Below, in pieces: positions 41,663 through 49,773 of a DNA stretch of 64,000 bases. The notes below the pieces were generated by a model that was not told the DNA's origin, searched no databases, and saw only the letters and a list, made by a program, of their open reading frames with translations. Position 1 is the stretch's first letter. The number at the start of each line of letters is the position of its first letter. This DNA is from Nocardia jiangxiensis NBRC 101359. GTDB lineage: Bacteria; Actinomycetota; Actinomycetes; Mycobacteriales; Mycobacteriaceae. Made by a program: the position numbers and the translations under genes. Location of the stretch: the NCBI RefSeq assembly GCF_000308615.1, contig NZ_BAGB01000041.1, positions 496,001 to 560,000 on the forward strand. Reading direction: 5' to 3'.

Positions 41663-42826
41663 GTGCCCGAATCCGCGTTCGTTGCTGAGCCGTTCACCAT
41701 CCGGTCCTCCCCCGAGGCGCTCGCGGACCTGGGCGCCCGGCTGCGGGCCACGCGCTGGCCGGACGCGCCCGAGGACGTCGGCTGGTCACTCGGCACGGAT
41801 CTCGCCTACCTCCGCGAGCTGGTCGCCTACTGGGCCGACGGCTTCGACTGGGCAGCCCAGGAGAAGGCACTGTCCGAATTCCCGCACTTCCGCGCCCGGC
41901 TCGACGGGCTCGGCATTCACTACGTGCACGCTCGGGCCGTCAATCCGGTCGGCCCGGTGCTGCCGCTGGCGCTCTGCCACGGCTGGCCGGACTCGTTCTG
42001 GCGCTACACGAAAGTCATACCGCTACTGACCGACCCCGGAGCGCACGGCGGCGATCCCGCCGACGCGTTCGACGTGGTCGTGCCCGACATGCCCGGCTAC
42101 GGGTACTCCGACCGTCCTACCGGCCCGCCGCTCGATTCGATCGCCGTCGCGGATCTGTGGGCCCGGCTGCTGGACGGCCTCGGCTACCGGCGATTCGGCG
42201 CTGTCGGCGGCGACATCGGCAGCTCGGTGAGCAACTTCCTCGCGCTGAACCACCCCGAACGAGTCACGGCCGTCCACCGCATGGACGCGGGGGTGCCGGT
42301 CTACTCGGGAGACCCCACCGACCTGACGCCCGAGGAGCGCACCTGGATGGCGGACATGGCAGCCTGGGGCACGGCCGAGGGCGCCTACATATCGATGCAT
42401 CGCACCAAACCGCAGACCGCGGCAGTCGGGCTCACCGACTCCCCGGCGGGGCTCGCCGCGTGGATCGTCGAGAAGTTGCGGGGTTGGAGTGACTGCGGCG
42501 GCGACATCTCGCGGTCCTTCACCATGGACGAGATCCTCACCAACGTCACGATCTACTGGCTCACCGAAACGATCGGCTCGTCGATGCGGATGTATCGTGC
42601 GAACGGCGAGATCCCGGCCGCGCAGCAAGCCCGCCGGGTCGAGGTCCCCTCCGGCTTCACGCTGTTCCCCGGCAACATCAGCCGGGCGCCGCGGACGTGG
42701 TTGGAGCGCACCACCAACCTCGCACGGTTCACCCAGGCCCCGCGCGGCGGGCATTTCGCGCCGCTCGAAGAGCCCGAGTTCTACGCGGAGGAACTGCGCA
42801 CCTTCTTCCGCCCTTACCGCACCTGA
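41663..42826 (+). CDS. Epoxide hydrolase (EHN-domain alpha/beta hydrolase)
   Basis: The 387-residue protein starts with the EHN-type N-terminal domain (PFTIRSSPEALADLGARLRATRWP). Then come the oxyanion HGWPDSFWRY, the nucleophile Asp in VGGDIGSSV, the lid tyrosines and the catalytic His in GGHFAPLEEPE. It adds water to an epoxide through a covalent Asp ester, as in microsomal-type epoxide hydrolases. The GTG at 41663 with GAGG upstream removes an 89-codon unrelated extension. A MarR gene follows. Confidence 0.9.
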   Translation: MPESAFVAEPFTIRSSPEALADLGARLRATRWPDAPEDVGWSLGTDLAYLRELVAYWADGFDWAAQEKALSEFPHFRARLDGLGIHYVHARAVNPVGPVLPLALCHGWPDSFWRYTKVIPLLTDPGAHGGDPADAFDVVVPDMPGYGYSDRPTGPPLDSIAVADLWARLLDGLGYRRFGAVGGDIGSSVSNFLALNHPERVTAVHRMDAGVPVYSGDPTDLTPEERTWMADMAAWGTAEGAYISMHRTKPQTAAVGLTDSPAGLAAWIVEKLRGWSDCGGDISRSFTMDEILTNVTIYWLTETIGSSMRMYRANGEIPAAQQARRVEVPSGFTLFPGNISRAPRTWLERTTNLARFTQAPRGGHFAPLEEPEFYAEELRTFFRPYRT

Positions 42827-42900
42827 TTTCCACCGGTTGCCGGACGTCTGCGGCGCGGCTACACCCGGATCCGACGGGAGCCGATCCCGCATATACGTGT

Positions 42901-42930
42901 CCTTATATAAGGGGTAGGAGATAGTCCTAC
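42901..42930. promoter_or_regulatory. Two palindromes at the MarR promoter
   Basis: CCTTATATAAGG (42901-42912) is a perfect 12-bp palindrome with a TATATAA core that may also be the -10. GTAGGA-N5-TCCTAC (42914-42930) follows at once. Both precede the MarR start by 10-40 bp and suggest autoregulation. Confidence 0.6.
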
Positions 42931-42939
42931 ACTGTGCGA

Positions 42940-43377
42940 ATGAGAGCCGACCAGAACGTGCCCAACGGTGTCGATATCGCGATGCTGCTGCGGCGGGCGC
43001 AGCTGCGCAAGCAGATGGCCTGCGAAGCAGCGCTCGCTCGGGCGGGGATGACGTTGCCGCAGTGGGGAATTCTGCTCGCCGTCGTGGCCGAGCCGGATTC
43101 CTCGACCCACGCGCTGGCGCTGTTCACCGGGCAGTCCGATCAGTCCGCGGGCGCGGTGGTGGCCCGCCTCGAACAGCGAGGGCTGCTCGAGCGCAGGCCC
43201 GGCGTCGGTAAGGCGATTCTGCACCGGATCACCCCGGAGGGCGACGAGGTCGTGCGACGCTGCAACGCCATTGTCGAGGATGTGATGACCCCTCTGCTCG
43301 CCGGTCTCACCGATCGGAGCCTTCGGACACTGCGAACCTCGTTGCAGTCGATTGCCGAGGCCGCCCTCCCGGCGTAG
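42940..43377 (+). CDS. MarR-family regulator
   Basis: The 145-residue winged-helix protein has the MarR layout: LPQWGILLAVVAEPDSSTHALALFTGQSDQSAGAVVARLEQRGLLERRPG, then the wing and a C-terminal dimer helix. ATG 42940 (or GTG 42934) follows GGAGATAG. It probably regulates itself and perhaps the upstream epoxide hydrolase. Confidence 0.88.
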   Translation: MRADQNVPNGVDIAMLLRRAQLRKQMACEAALARAGMTLPQWGILLAVVAEPDSSTHALALFTGQSDQSAGAVVARLEQRGLLERRPGVGKAILHRITPEGDEVVRRCNAIVEDVMTPLLAGLTDRSLRTLRTSLQSIAEAALPA

Positions 43378-43407
43378 AGGGAGCTGGATACCCAGTCCGG
43401 TCGTGGC

Positions 43408-43986
43408 TCAACCGAATTCGACGGTCGCGAGCATGCGACGGGCGAGTTCTTCGGGGTCGCCTTCGCCGAGTCGCGAATCCGCCAGTGCGCCTTCGCGCCA
43501 CAGCGAGGCGTAACCGTGGACCAGGGACCAGGCGGCGAGTTCCACGTCCCGGCGGCGTTCGGGCGGCACGCCGGTACCCGCGACGCCCTCGCGCAGGTAC
43601 GCACCGGAGCGGGTTCGGGCGGCGATCAGTTGTTCATTGCTGGTGTCGAGCAGGTCATGGCGGAACATGACTTCGAAGTGGCCCGGGTGCACGCGGGCGA
43701 ATCGAATATAGGCGATCGCCACCTCACGGAAATCGGCTCCGGCACTGTGTAATTCGTCGGCGAGCAGGCCGAACCCCTCGATCGCGAGTTCGGTCAGCAT
43801 GCCCTGGCGGTTGCCGAAGTGATGAGCGGGGGCCGCGTGCGAGACTCCGGCGCGCTGCGCGAGGGCGCGTAGCGACACCGCATCGATGCCCTCGGCCGCG
43901 ATCTGCTCGGCCGCCTCGGCCAGCAATACCGCCCGCAGATCTCCGTGGTGATAGCGGTTCCTGGTCACCCGATGATCATCACTCAC
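43408..43986 (-). CDS. TetR-family regulator of the DoxX gene
   Basis: The 192-residue protein has a TetR helix-turn-helix (LRALAQRAGVSHAAPAHHFGNRQGMLTELA) and a WHG-type effector domain (ELAAWSLVHGYASLW). GTG start at 43986. It is divergent from a DoxX gene with AATCTAG repeats in between. A remnant of a close relative lies at 41458. Confidence 0.88.
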   Translation of the reverse strand: MSDDHRVTRNRYHHGDLRAVLLAEAAEQIAAEGIDAVSLRALAQRAGVSHAAPAHHFGNRQGMLTELAIEGFGLLADELHSAGADFREVAIAYIRFARVHPGHFEVMFRHDLLDTSNEQLIAARTRSGAYLREGVAGTGVPPERRRDVELAAWSLVHGYASLWREGALADSRLGEGDPEELARRMLATVEFG

Positions 43987-44027
43987 AATCTAGACATTGA
44001 CAAGTTTCGCGTGCGAGCCTAATCTAG
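43987..44027 (+). promoter_or_regulatory. Consensus promoter with flanking repeat operator
   Basis: TTGACA (43997) and TAATCT (44020) are spaced 17 bp, a near-consensus housekeeping promoter pointing at the DoxX gene. AATCTAG occurs at 43987 and 44021, 34 bp apart, each followed by a similar CANNGNCAAG stretch. The repeats overlap the -10 and flank the -35, which suits repression by the divergent TetR protein. Confidence 0.65.
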
Positions 44028-44064
44028 GCAGCGTCAAGATTCATCGGCTACTCAGGAGACCCTG

Positions 44065-44496
44065 ATGGCACCCTTCATCGTTCTCGTGGTCGTCAGCGGC
44101 ATCGCCCGCCTGGTCGGCCTACCGCTCCCGGGCTGGCTCGATTCCTGGCCGCACGCCGTCCGCCTCGGCCTCGCGGCAATGTTCGTCCTGACCGCCAGCG
44201 CCCATTTCCTACAGCCCCGGCGCGACGCCCTCATCGAGATGGTTCCCCCGCGCCTACCCGCCGCAGCCAATCTGGTCACCTTGACCGGAATACTCGAATT
44301 GGCTGGTGCCGCAGGTCTTCTCATTCCACCGGTCGCACCCGTCGCCGCATCCTGCCTCGTGGCGTTACTCGTGCTGATGTTCCCGGCCAATGTCCGCGCG
44401 GCACGCGCCCACGTCGGCCTGAAAACCGTTCCACTCCCGGCACGTACGGCGCTACAAGTTCTGTTCATCGCCGCCTGCGTCGTCGCCGCGTTCTGA
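44065..44496 (+). CDS. DoxX-family membrane protein
   Basis: The 143-residue protein has four transmembrane helices, with the DoxX-like segment SAHFLQPRRDALIEMVPPRLP and TGILELAGAAGLLIP. Function is unclear, but DoxX proteins are linked to redox or membrane stress. AGGAG precedes the ATG. Its 3' end is duplicated as a remnant at 39561-39653. Confidence 0.85.
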   Translation: MAPFIVLVVVSGIARLVGLPLPGWLDSWPHAVRLGLAAMFVLTASAHFLQPRRDALIEMVPPRLPAAANLVTLTGILELAGAAGLLIPPVAPVAASCLVALLVLMFPANVRAARAHVGLKTVPLPARTALQVLFIAACVVAAF

Positions 44497-44500
44497 ATCC

Positions 44501-44515
44501 CCTTCTCCGAGAAGG
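44501..44515. terminator. Short hairpin after the DoxX gene
   Basis: CCTTCTC-C-GAGAAGG directly follows the stop codon. It is short, and terminator activity is uncertain. The following 200 bp to the SDR stop show no gene. Confidence 0.35.
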
Positions 44516-44727
44516 TGTTCACATCACGCCGATGGTGTCGCAGCTCGTCGGGCCCACGCAGGCAACAGGATTCGACCGATGGTCACCTGGCGATTGCGTG
44601 GGCCCGAGGTTTCGCACCGACACTCTCATGGCCTGGTGCCCAGTCCGGCGGTGGGCGAGCACCGCGCTTCGGGCTACGCCCGGTTCATCGCATTGCCGGA
44701 TGGCCGGCGATGCGCTTGCCGCACATG

Positions 44728-45576
44728 TCAGCGGATTTGCGCACCGTCGGGGAAATCGGTGGAACGAGTCAAGGTCTCCCAGGTCGCGATGTCCTCATCG
44801 ACGGATGCGCGGCCCGCGGTGACCAGGCGCAGGGCATCGGAACCCAACAGCAGGTGCGCCGGTGGATTCGGGTCATCGAGAACGGCCAGCACCGCAGTTG
44901 CGGCCTTGACGGGATCGCCGAGTTGGTTGCCGCTGGCGGTCTGACGCGCGGTGCGGATCGGGTCGAACAACTCGTCGTAGTCGGCGATGGCACGTTCGGC
45001 GCGAACCATGGACCGACCCGCCCAATCGGTGCGGAACGAACCGGGTTCGATTGCGGTGACGCGGATTCCGAACCCGGCCACCTCTTTGCCGACGGTCTCG
45101 AGAATCCCCTCCAGGGCGTATTTACTGCCGCAGTACGCGGACAACCCCGGCACCGTCATCAGCCCGCCCATCGACGTGACGGCCAGAATGTGCCCACTGC
45201 GACGCTCACGCATCCCCGGCAGTACCGCGCGGATGGTTGCCGCGGCCCCGAAAACGTTGACCTCGAACTGATCTCGCAACACCGACAGCGGCGTCTCCTC
45301 GAACACGCCCTCGACGCCGTATCCGGCGTTGGCGATCACTACGTCGATCCCGCCGAGCGTGTTCTCGACCTCGGCGACCACCTCGAACACCTGTTGTTCG
45401 TCGGTGACATCCAACAGCCGCGCATACGCCCGCCCCGGCGCCAGGGCCTCGAACGCGGCCGCGTCGTCAGGCTTGCGCACGGTGCCGCACACACGGTGAC
45501 CTGCTTCGAGCGCACCCGCGGCGAAGGCGCGACCGAGCCCGCTGCTGACACCGGTGATGAGAAAGAGTTTCGCCAT
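44728..45576 (-). CDS. SDR-family oxidoreductase
   Basis: The 282-residue classical SDR has TGVSSGLGRAFA, NAGYG, the catalytic S/Y/K set (TSMGGLM, YCGSKYALEG) and PGSFRTDW. The Arg-containing GTVRKPDD after strand 2 suggests NADP. The ATG at 45576 (MAKLF) gives the usual N-terminus. It is divergent from an EthR-like TetR gene, 76 bp apart. Confidence 0.9.
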   Translation of the reverse strand: MAKLFLITGVSSGLGRAFAAGALEAGHRVCGTVRKPDDAAAFEALAPGRAYARLLDVTDEQQVFEVVAEVENTLGGIDVVIANAGYGVEGVFEETPLSVLRDQFEVNVFGAAATIRAVLPGMRERRSGHILAVTSMGGLMTVPGLSAYCGSKYALEGILETVGKEVAGFGIRVTAIEPGSFRTDWAGRSMVRAERAIADYDELFDPIRTARQTASGNQLGDPVKAATAVLAVLDDPNPPAHLLLGSDALRLVTAGRASVDEDIATWETLTRSTDFPDGAQIR

Positions 45577-45652
45577 GCCGCAAAGTCTACACACCGTTGA
45601 TTTTTCTGCACGTGACGTAGATTATGCTGTCCGGGACGGTACCCTCGGCTGC

Positions 45653-46276
45653 ATGGCCACCAGTACGTCCCGCCGACGACACCGCGACACCCTGCGCAAG
45701 GGCGAGCTGCGCGAGAAAGCCATCCTCGATACCGCGGAATCCCTGCTGGCCGAGCCCGGGCCCGACGCCATGACCGTCGAGGACATCGCTCGCGGCGCGG
45801 GCATCTCCCGCGGCTCGCTGTACTTCTACTTCGGCTCCAAGAACGAGGTCCTCACCGCACTCGTGGCCCGCACCCTCGAACAGCTCCGGTCCACCGCCCT
45901 GGTACCGACCGCCGACACCGATCTACCCCCGCGCGAGGCCATCGCCCTGGCCGTGCAAGGCACCGAAAGCATGTGGCGCGAACACGGTTCGGTCATGCGC
46001 ACCGCCGTCGAATATTCCGCGCTCGTCCCCGAAATCGGCGACCTGTGGACCGAGGCCATCGCCACCAGCCGCGACGCCCTGACCCTGATCCTCGTCCGCG
46101 CCGGCCTCCCCGACGGCCCCGCCCCCACCGACGCCCCCGCCCTGGCCCAATCCCTCTGCTGGATGACCGAACGAACCTTCTACCGCACCACCGTCGAATC
46201 CCCCGACCAACTCCCCACCACCGCCCGCACCTGCACCGAAATCTGGCACCGCGTCATCCCGGACAACAACCCCTGA
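45653..46276 (+). CDS. TetR-family regulator (EthR-like)
   Basis: The 207-residue protein has a basic N-terminus, a helix-turn-helix (VEDIARGAGISRGSLYFYFGSKNEVLTALV) and a tail (WMTERTFYRTTV..TCTEIWHRVI) that resembles EthR. The ligand pocket would accept a hydrophobic molecule. The likely target is the divergent SDR gene. The ATG at 45653 is chosen because upstream residues overlap the promoter. Confidence 0.88.
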   Translation: MATSTSRRRHRDTLRKGELREKAILDTAESLLAEPGPDAMTVEDIARGAGISRGSLYFYFGSKNEVLTALVARTLEQLRSTALVPTADTDLPPREAIALAVQGTESMWREHGSVMRTAVEYSALVPEIGDLWTEAIATSRDALTLILVRAGLPDGPAPTDAPALAQSLCWMTERTFYRTTVESPDQLPTTARTCTEIWHRVIPDNNP

Positions 46277-46288
46277 CGCCGACGACAA

Positions 46289-46319
46289 CGGGCCGCATCG
46301 TCCATGACGATGCGGCCCG
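46289..46319. terminator. Bidirectional hairpin terminator
   Basis: Perfect 14-bp stem CGGGCCGCATCGTC, loop CAT, between the TetR gene and the convergent ohr gene. Confidence 0.9.
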
Positions 46320-46331
46320 AATATCCGAAAA

Positions 46332-46754
46332 TCAGTCCTCCGCGACGACCACGCGGACGTCGATGTTGCCGCGGGTGGCGTTGGAGTACGGGCAGACCTG
46401 GTGGGCGGTGTCGGCCAGTTCCTGGGCCTGCTCGCGGGTCAGGTGCGGGAGGGAGACCTCGAGGGTCACCTCGAGCGTGAAACCGCCCGCGTCGTTGGAG
46501 CCGATGCCGACCCGGGCACCGACGGCCGAGTCGTCGATGTTCGCCTTGGCCTTGCCGCCGACCAGGCGCAGGGCGGAGTGGAAGCACGCCGCGTAACCGG
46601 CGGCGAAGAGCTGCTCCGGGTTGGTGCCCTCGCCCGAGCCGCCCATCTCCTTCGGAATCGACAGCGCCACATCGATTTTGCCGTCGGTGGTGCGGGTCTG
46701 GCCGTTGCGTCCGTCGCCGGTGGACAGCGCCTCTGCCGTGTACAGGACCTGCAT
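46332..46754 (-). CDS. ohr: Organic hydroperoxide resistance peroxiredoxin
   Basis: The 140-residue OsmC/Ohr-fold protein keeps both redox cysteines, in YAACFHSAL (about 60) and QVCPYSNATRGN (about 124), and the NPEQLFAAGYAACF motif. It reduces organic and fatty-acid hydroperoxides using a lipoylated or thiol donor. It begins one base after the ohrR stop region and is co-transcribed with it. Confidence 0.95.
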   Translation of the reverse strand: MQVLYTAEALSTGDGRNGQTRTTDGKIDVALSIPKEMGGSGEGTNPEQLFAAGYAACFHSALRLVGGKAKANIDDSAVGARVGIGSNDAGGFTLEVTLEVSLPHLTREQAQELADTAHQVCPYSNATRGNIDVRVVVAED

Positions 46755-46755
46755 C

Positions 46756-47205
46756 TCAGTTCTCCTTCGCGGTGTTGGCGCTCAGTGCGCCGTTGAGGCG
46801 CTGCAACAGGTGGTACAGCGTCCCGATATCTTCCGATGACATTCCGGCGGCCTCGCCGATCTCGGCGGGAAGACCGCAGGCCTTGGCGCGCAGCCGCCGA
46901 CCGGATTCGGTGAGTTCGATCTCGACGCGGCGCTCATCGGCCGCCGAACGATTCCGTGTCACCAAACCGGCCGCCTCGAGCCTCTTGAGCAGCGGCGACA
47001 ATGTTCCCGAATCCAACCCCAGCGCCGCACACAACTCACCGACGCTGCGACCTTCGCGCTGCTCCCACAGCGCCAGCATCACCAGATACTGCGGATAGGT
47101 CAGCCCCATCGCCTCGAGCTTCGGCCGGTACACCGCCGTCATCGACCGCGATGCCGAGTACAGCGCGAAGCACAGTTGCTGATCCAGAGCCAGTTGATCG
47201 GTCAC
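46756..47205 (-). CDS. ohrR: MarR-family organic-peroxide sensor
   Basis: The 149-residue winged-helix protein has the sensing cysteine in LDQQLCFALYSASR (Cys about 12), followed by YPQYLVMLALWE and the recognition helix GLDSGTLSPLLKRLE. Peroxide oxidation of the cysteine releases OhrR from DNA. The GTG at 47205 is preferred. The gene precedes ohr in one operon and has a palindrome 17 bp upstream. It has no visible second C-terminal cysteine pair, so it may belong to the one-Cys group. Confidence 0.9.
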   Translation of the reverse strand: MTDQLALDQQLCFALYSASRSMTAVYRPKLEAMGLTYPQYLVMLALWEQREGRSVGELCAALGLDSGTLSPLLKRLEAAGLVTRNRSAADERRVEIELTESGRRLRAKACGLPAEIGEAAGMSSEDIGTLYHLLQRLNGALSANTAKEN

Positions 47206-47221
47206 ACACAACAATGTAGTA

Positions 47222-47236
47222 CACAACTTAGTTGTG
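47222..47236. promoter_or_regulatory. OhrR operator candidate CACAACT-T-AGTTGTG
   Basis: A perfect palindrome with 7-bp arms, 17 bp upstream of ohrR. Flanking TAGTACA and CACAAC extend partial symmetry. It agrees with A/T-centred OhrR operators containing ACAA/TTGT. Confidence 0.75.
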
Positions 47237-47347
47237 CACAACCATTATCTGCGAAGCCGCACCATCCCAGGCCCGTGTCGAGACCACCGCGGCGACCGCG
47301 CACCACAACGGCCGTAGCCCACCGCCCCGAGGGGCCGCCGAATCACG

Positions 47348-48217
47348 TCAGCCGGAGACAACCGCGGACACGGCATCCAGAGCAGGGCGCGGCGCGCGGC
47401 CCAGGATCTCGGCGAGGTCCCCGGTCGACGTCCCGGTCCATCCACTGCGGAACGCGCGATACACACCCAGCAGGACCTCGGCCAACTCCCCCGGAATCCC
47501 CTGCTCGGCAAGCGTATTCAGGAACTGCTCGTCCTCGACGGGTTGATAGCCGACAGGCTTCGCCGCGATCGTGGACGCGAGCTTCGCCAGATCATCCCAG
47601 TCGATGCTGTCCGCGGCGGTCAGCGTGTAGCGCCGGCCGCGATGCTGATCAGAGACGAGCACCCGAGCGGCAGCCTCGGCCAGGTCATCGATATGAGCCG
47701 GTGCAGTGCGCGCCCGTCCGGCCGGGGCCGCGAGCGTTCCGACGGCGATAGCCGTCGTCACATCTCGACCGACCGTCTGAGCCAAGCCGTACGTCGTGCG
47801 CAGGATCGTCGCATCGGCGGACAGGTTGCGCAGCAACGCTTCCGAAGCCGCGAAGTCGGACATCATCGGCAGTGCGTACCGCTCAGGATCGGGCCAGCTC
47901 AGATAGACGATGCGTGCCACGCCCGCCGCCACCGCCGCCCGGATCGCCGCAGCGTGCTGCACACCCCGATGCTGGGTCGGCGTGCCGTAATTGGTGCCGT
48001 TGATCAGCACCGCCGTCACTCCGTCGAATGCGGTTGCCATCGAGTCCGGTTCATCGAAATCGAAGCGCCGCACGGCAATTCCGGATGCGGTGCGCACACC
48101 GACAGCCTCCGGATCACGCGTCCCGGCGACGATGTCCGCCTCGGGAACCAGATGACGCAGCTGGTCCAGAACGGGCCGACCGAACAGTTCACCACCGGCA
48201 CCGGTCACGAGAAACAT
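47348..48217 (-). CDS. NmrA-like NAD(P)-binding protein
   Basis: The 289-residue atypical SDR begins with FLVTGAGGELFGRPVLDQL and has the RRFDFDEPDSM region and a YLSW strand in place of the catalytic Tyr motif, as in NmrA/HSCARG redox sensors or quinone reductases. It is divergent from a TetR gene across twin operators. Confidence 0.85.
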   Translation of the reverse strand: MFLVTGAGGELFGRPVLDQLRHLVPEADIVAGTRDPEAVGVRTASGIAVRRFDFDEPDSMATAFDGVTAVLINGTNYGTPTQHRGVQHAAAIRAAVAAGVARIVYLSWPDPERYALPMMSDFAASEALLRNLSADATILRTTYGLAQTVGRDVTTAIAVGTLAAPAGRARTAPAHIDDLAEAAARVLVSDQHRGRRYTLTAADSIDWDDLAKLASTIAAKPVGYQPVEDEQFLNTLAEQGIPGELAEVLLGVYRAFRSGWTGTSTGDLAEILGRAPRPALDAVSAVVSG

Positions 48218-48245
48218 GCGAACTCCTGTATTCTGCGAAACGAAG

Positions 48246-48289
48246 CGGGTCAGATGACCCGGTTGAAACTATACGGGTCAGATGACCCG
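48246..48289. promoter_or_regulatory. Twin operator CGGGTCAGATGACCCG
   Basis: The 16-bp palindrome occurs twice, at 48246-48261 and 48274-48289, centres 28 bp apart, in the gap between the divergent NmrA-like and TetR genes. The identical flanking GGTTG suggests duplication of the whole site. Confidence 0.8.
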
Positions 48290-48311
48290 GTTGCCAGATC
48301 GGAGTGTGCCG

Positions 48312-48896
48312 GTGACCGATCGACCGTTGCGTGCCGACGCGCGCGACAACCGCGCCAAGATCCTCGCTGCGGCCCGATCCGCCTTCGACGACCTCGGCCC
48401 ACAGGCGAATCTGCGCGAGATCGCCCGACGCGCGAACGTCGCCCAGGGCACCGTGCACCGCCACTTCCCCACCAAGCAGGCCCTGTTCGCCGCGATCATC
48501 ACCGACCGCCTCCGCGAGCTGACCGAGCTCGCCCGACGTCTGCGGGACGAGCGCGATCCCGGCGACGCCTTCATCGCCTTTCTCACCGCCACCGTGGCCA
48601 ACGCCCGCGACAACCGTTCCATGGCAGCGGTTTTCGAGGAGGCCGGAAGCACCGAGGAGATGCGCGAGGCCGGTCGGCAGATGGACGCCGAACTCACCCT
48701 CCTGCTCGAACGAGCCCAAGCTCAGGGCACCATCCGCGCCGACGTCGACCTCGCCGACGTCCACGCCATCGCCGCCGCCGTCCTGGCTGTCGACGCCCAC
48801 CCCGCTCCCGACGACACCGACCGAGCCCGCCGCGTCACCATCGTCCTGGACGGCCTACGCCCACCCGGCTCGTCAGCCACCCCCCGACGACACTGA
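48312..48896 (+). CDS. TetR-family regulator
   Basis: The 194-residue protein has the TetR helix-turn-helix (LREIARRANVAQGTVHRHFPTKQALFAAII) and a SACE_7040-type C-terminal domain. The GTG at 48312 has GGAG at seven bases. Its coding start follows the second operator copy by 23 bp, so autorepression is likely. Confidence 0.88.
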   Translation: MTDRPLRADARDNRAKILAAARSAFDDLGPQANLREIARRANVAQGTVHRHFPTKQALFAAIITDRLRELTELARRLRDERDPGDAFIAFLTATVANARDNRSMAAVFEEAGSTEEMREAGRQMDAELTLLLERAQAQGTIRADVDLADVHAIAAAVLAVDAHPAPDDTDRARRVTIVLDGLRPPGSSATPRRH

Positions 48897-48910
48897 GTCT
48901 CCGGCGGCCC

Positions 48911-49681
48911 TCAGACCGGCGACGGCGGGATGTTCGCCAGCCGTTCGGCCTCGGCATCGACCGCGGCGGCGTCCATGTAGGCCTCGGTGGTCAACTCGAG
49001 CATGCTGGCCCAGCGTGTGATGCGCGGACGCCAGCGCTGGATGTAGGCACGAGCGTGCGCGGCCTCGGCGACGTTCCCGCCCGCCTCGGCGGCGTTCTGC
49101 GCCGCCATGGCCGCGGCCACGGTGTTCTCGGCCAGCGCGAGCTGCTCGCGACAGTGGTCGGGGGTGAAGATCTCCTCGCGGACGGTGTCGGCCTCCACCT
49201 GCAAATTGCTGATCAGGCTGCGCAACCGCGGATCGAGCGGCTGAATGCTGGGCCGCCCCGCGTCGGCGGCGGCCTTGGCCCGACGGGCCCGGCGTTCGGT
49301 GTCGCGGCGCTCCCACTCCTCCAGCTGCTCCCGGTACTCCTCGACCGCGGCCTCGGTCACCGAGCGATAGACCAGCCGCGCGGTCAGCGACATCCGCTCC
49401 GCGCCTTCGTGATCGAGTATCACCGCGCCGAGGTGCTCGAACGGCTGTCCGGGATCGGGCCGGTCCTCCACCCGGGCGTCCAGTACGTCGTGATAGTGCT
49501 GTTCGGTGACGTCGTCGCAGGTGATGTCGAACAGCGCGGTGCCGACCTCCACGAAGGTGCGGCAGATGCGCCCGGTGACCTCCTCCGGCGAACCGAATTG
49601 TCCCCCACCGTGATCCACCCGGCTGGTGCCGTCGAACCTGGTGTAGGTGATCTCCCAGCTATAGGTTTCGGGCCCGTTCAT
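48911..49681 (-). CDS. Uncharacterised coiled-coil-containing protein
   Basis: The 256-residue protein has a beta-rich N-terminal third (WEITYTRFDGTSRVDHGGG...) and a charged coiled-coil region (EEYREQLEEWERRDTERRARRAKAA, about 115-140) followed by further helices. No family is recognised. GGAGGACAGCG precedes the ATG at 49681. The neighbours give no functional clue. Confidence 0.75.
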   Translation of the reverse strand: MNGPETYSWEITYTRFDGTSRVDHGGGQFGSPEEVTGRICRTFVEVGTALFDITCDDVTEQHYHDVLDARVEDRPDPGQPFEHLGAVILDHEGAERMSLTARLVYRSVTEAAVEEYREQLEEWERRDTERRARRAKAAADAGRPSIQPLDPRLRSLISNLQVEADTVREEIFTPDHCREQLALAENTVAAAMAAQNAAEAGGNVAEAAHARAYIQRWRPRITRWASMLELTTEAYMDAAAVDAEAERLANIPPSPV

Positions 49682-49773
49682 CGCTGTCCTCCGTCGGCAC
49701 ATGATCGGTTGGCCTGCAGATCGATCCGGTACGCACCGTAGCCCACCACCGGGATCGACAGGCCGGAGATCAA

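Noticed and set aside
44521..44727. Possible small gene between DoxX and SDR genes
   Set aside because: Open frames there lack ribosome sites, and their translations look random on both strands.
47543..49741. 732-codon open frame on the plus strand
   Set aside because: It runs antisense across NmrA, TetR and coiled-coil genes, has Arg/His-rich composition without domains, and is a high-GC third-position shadow.
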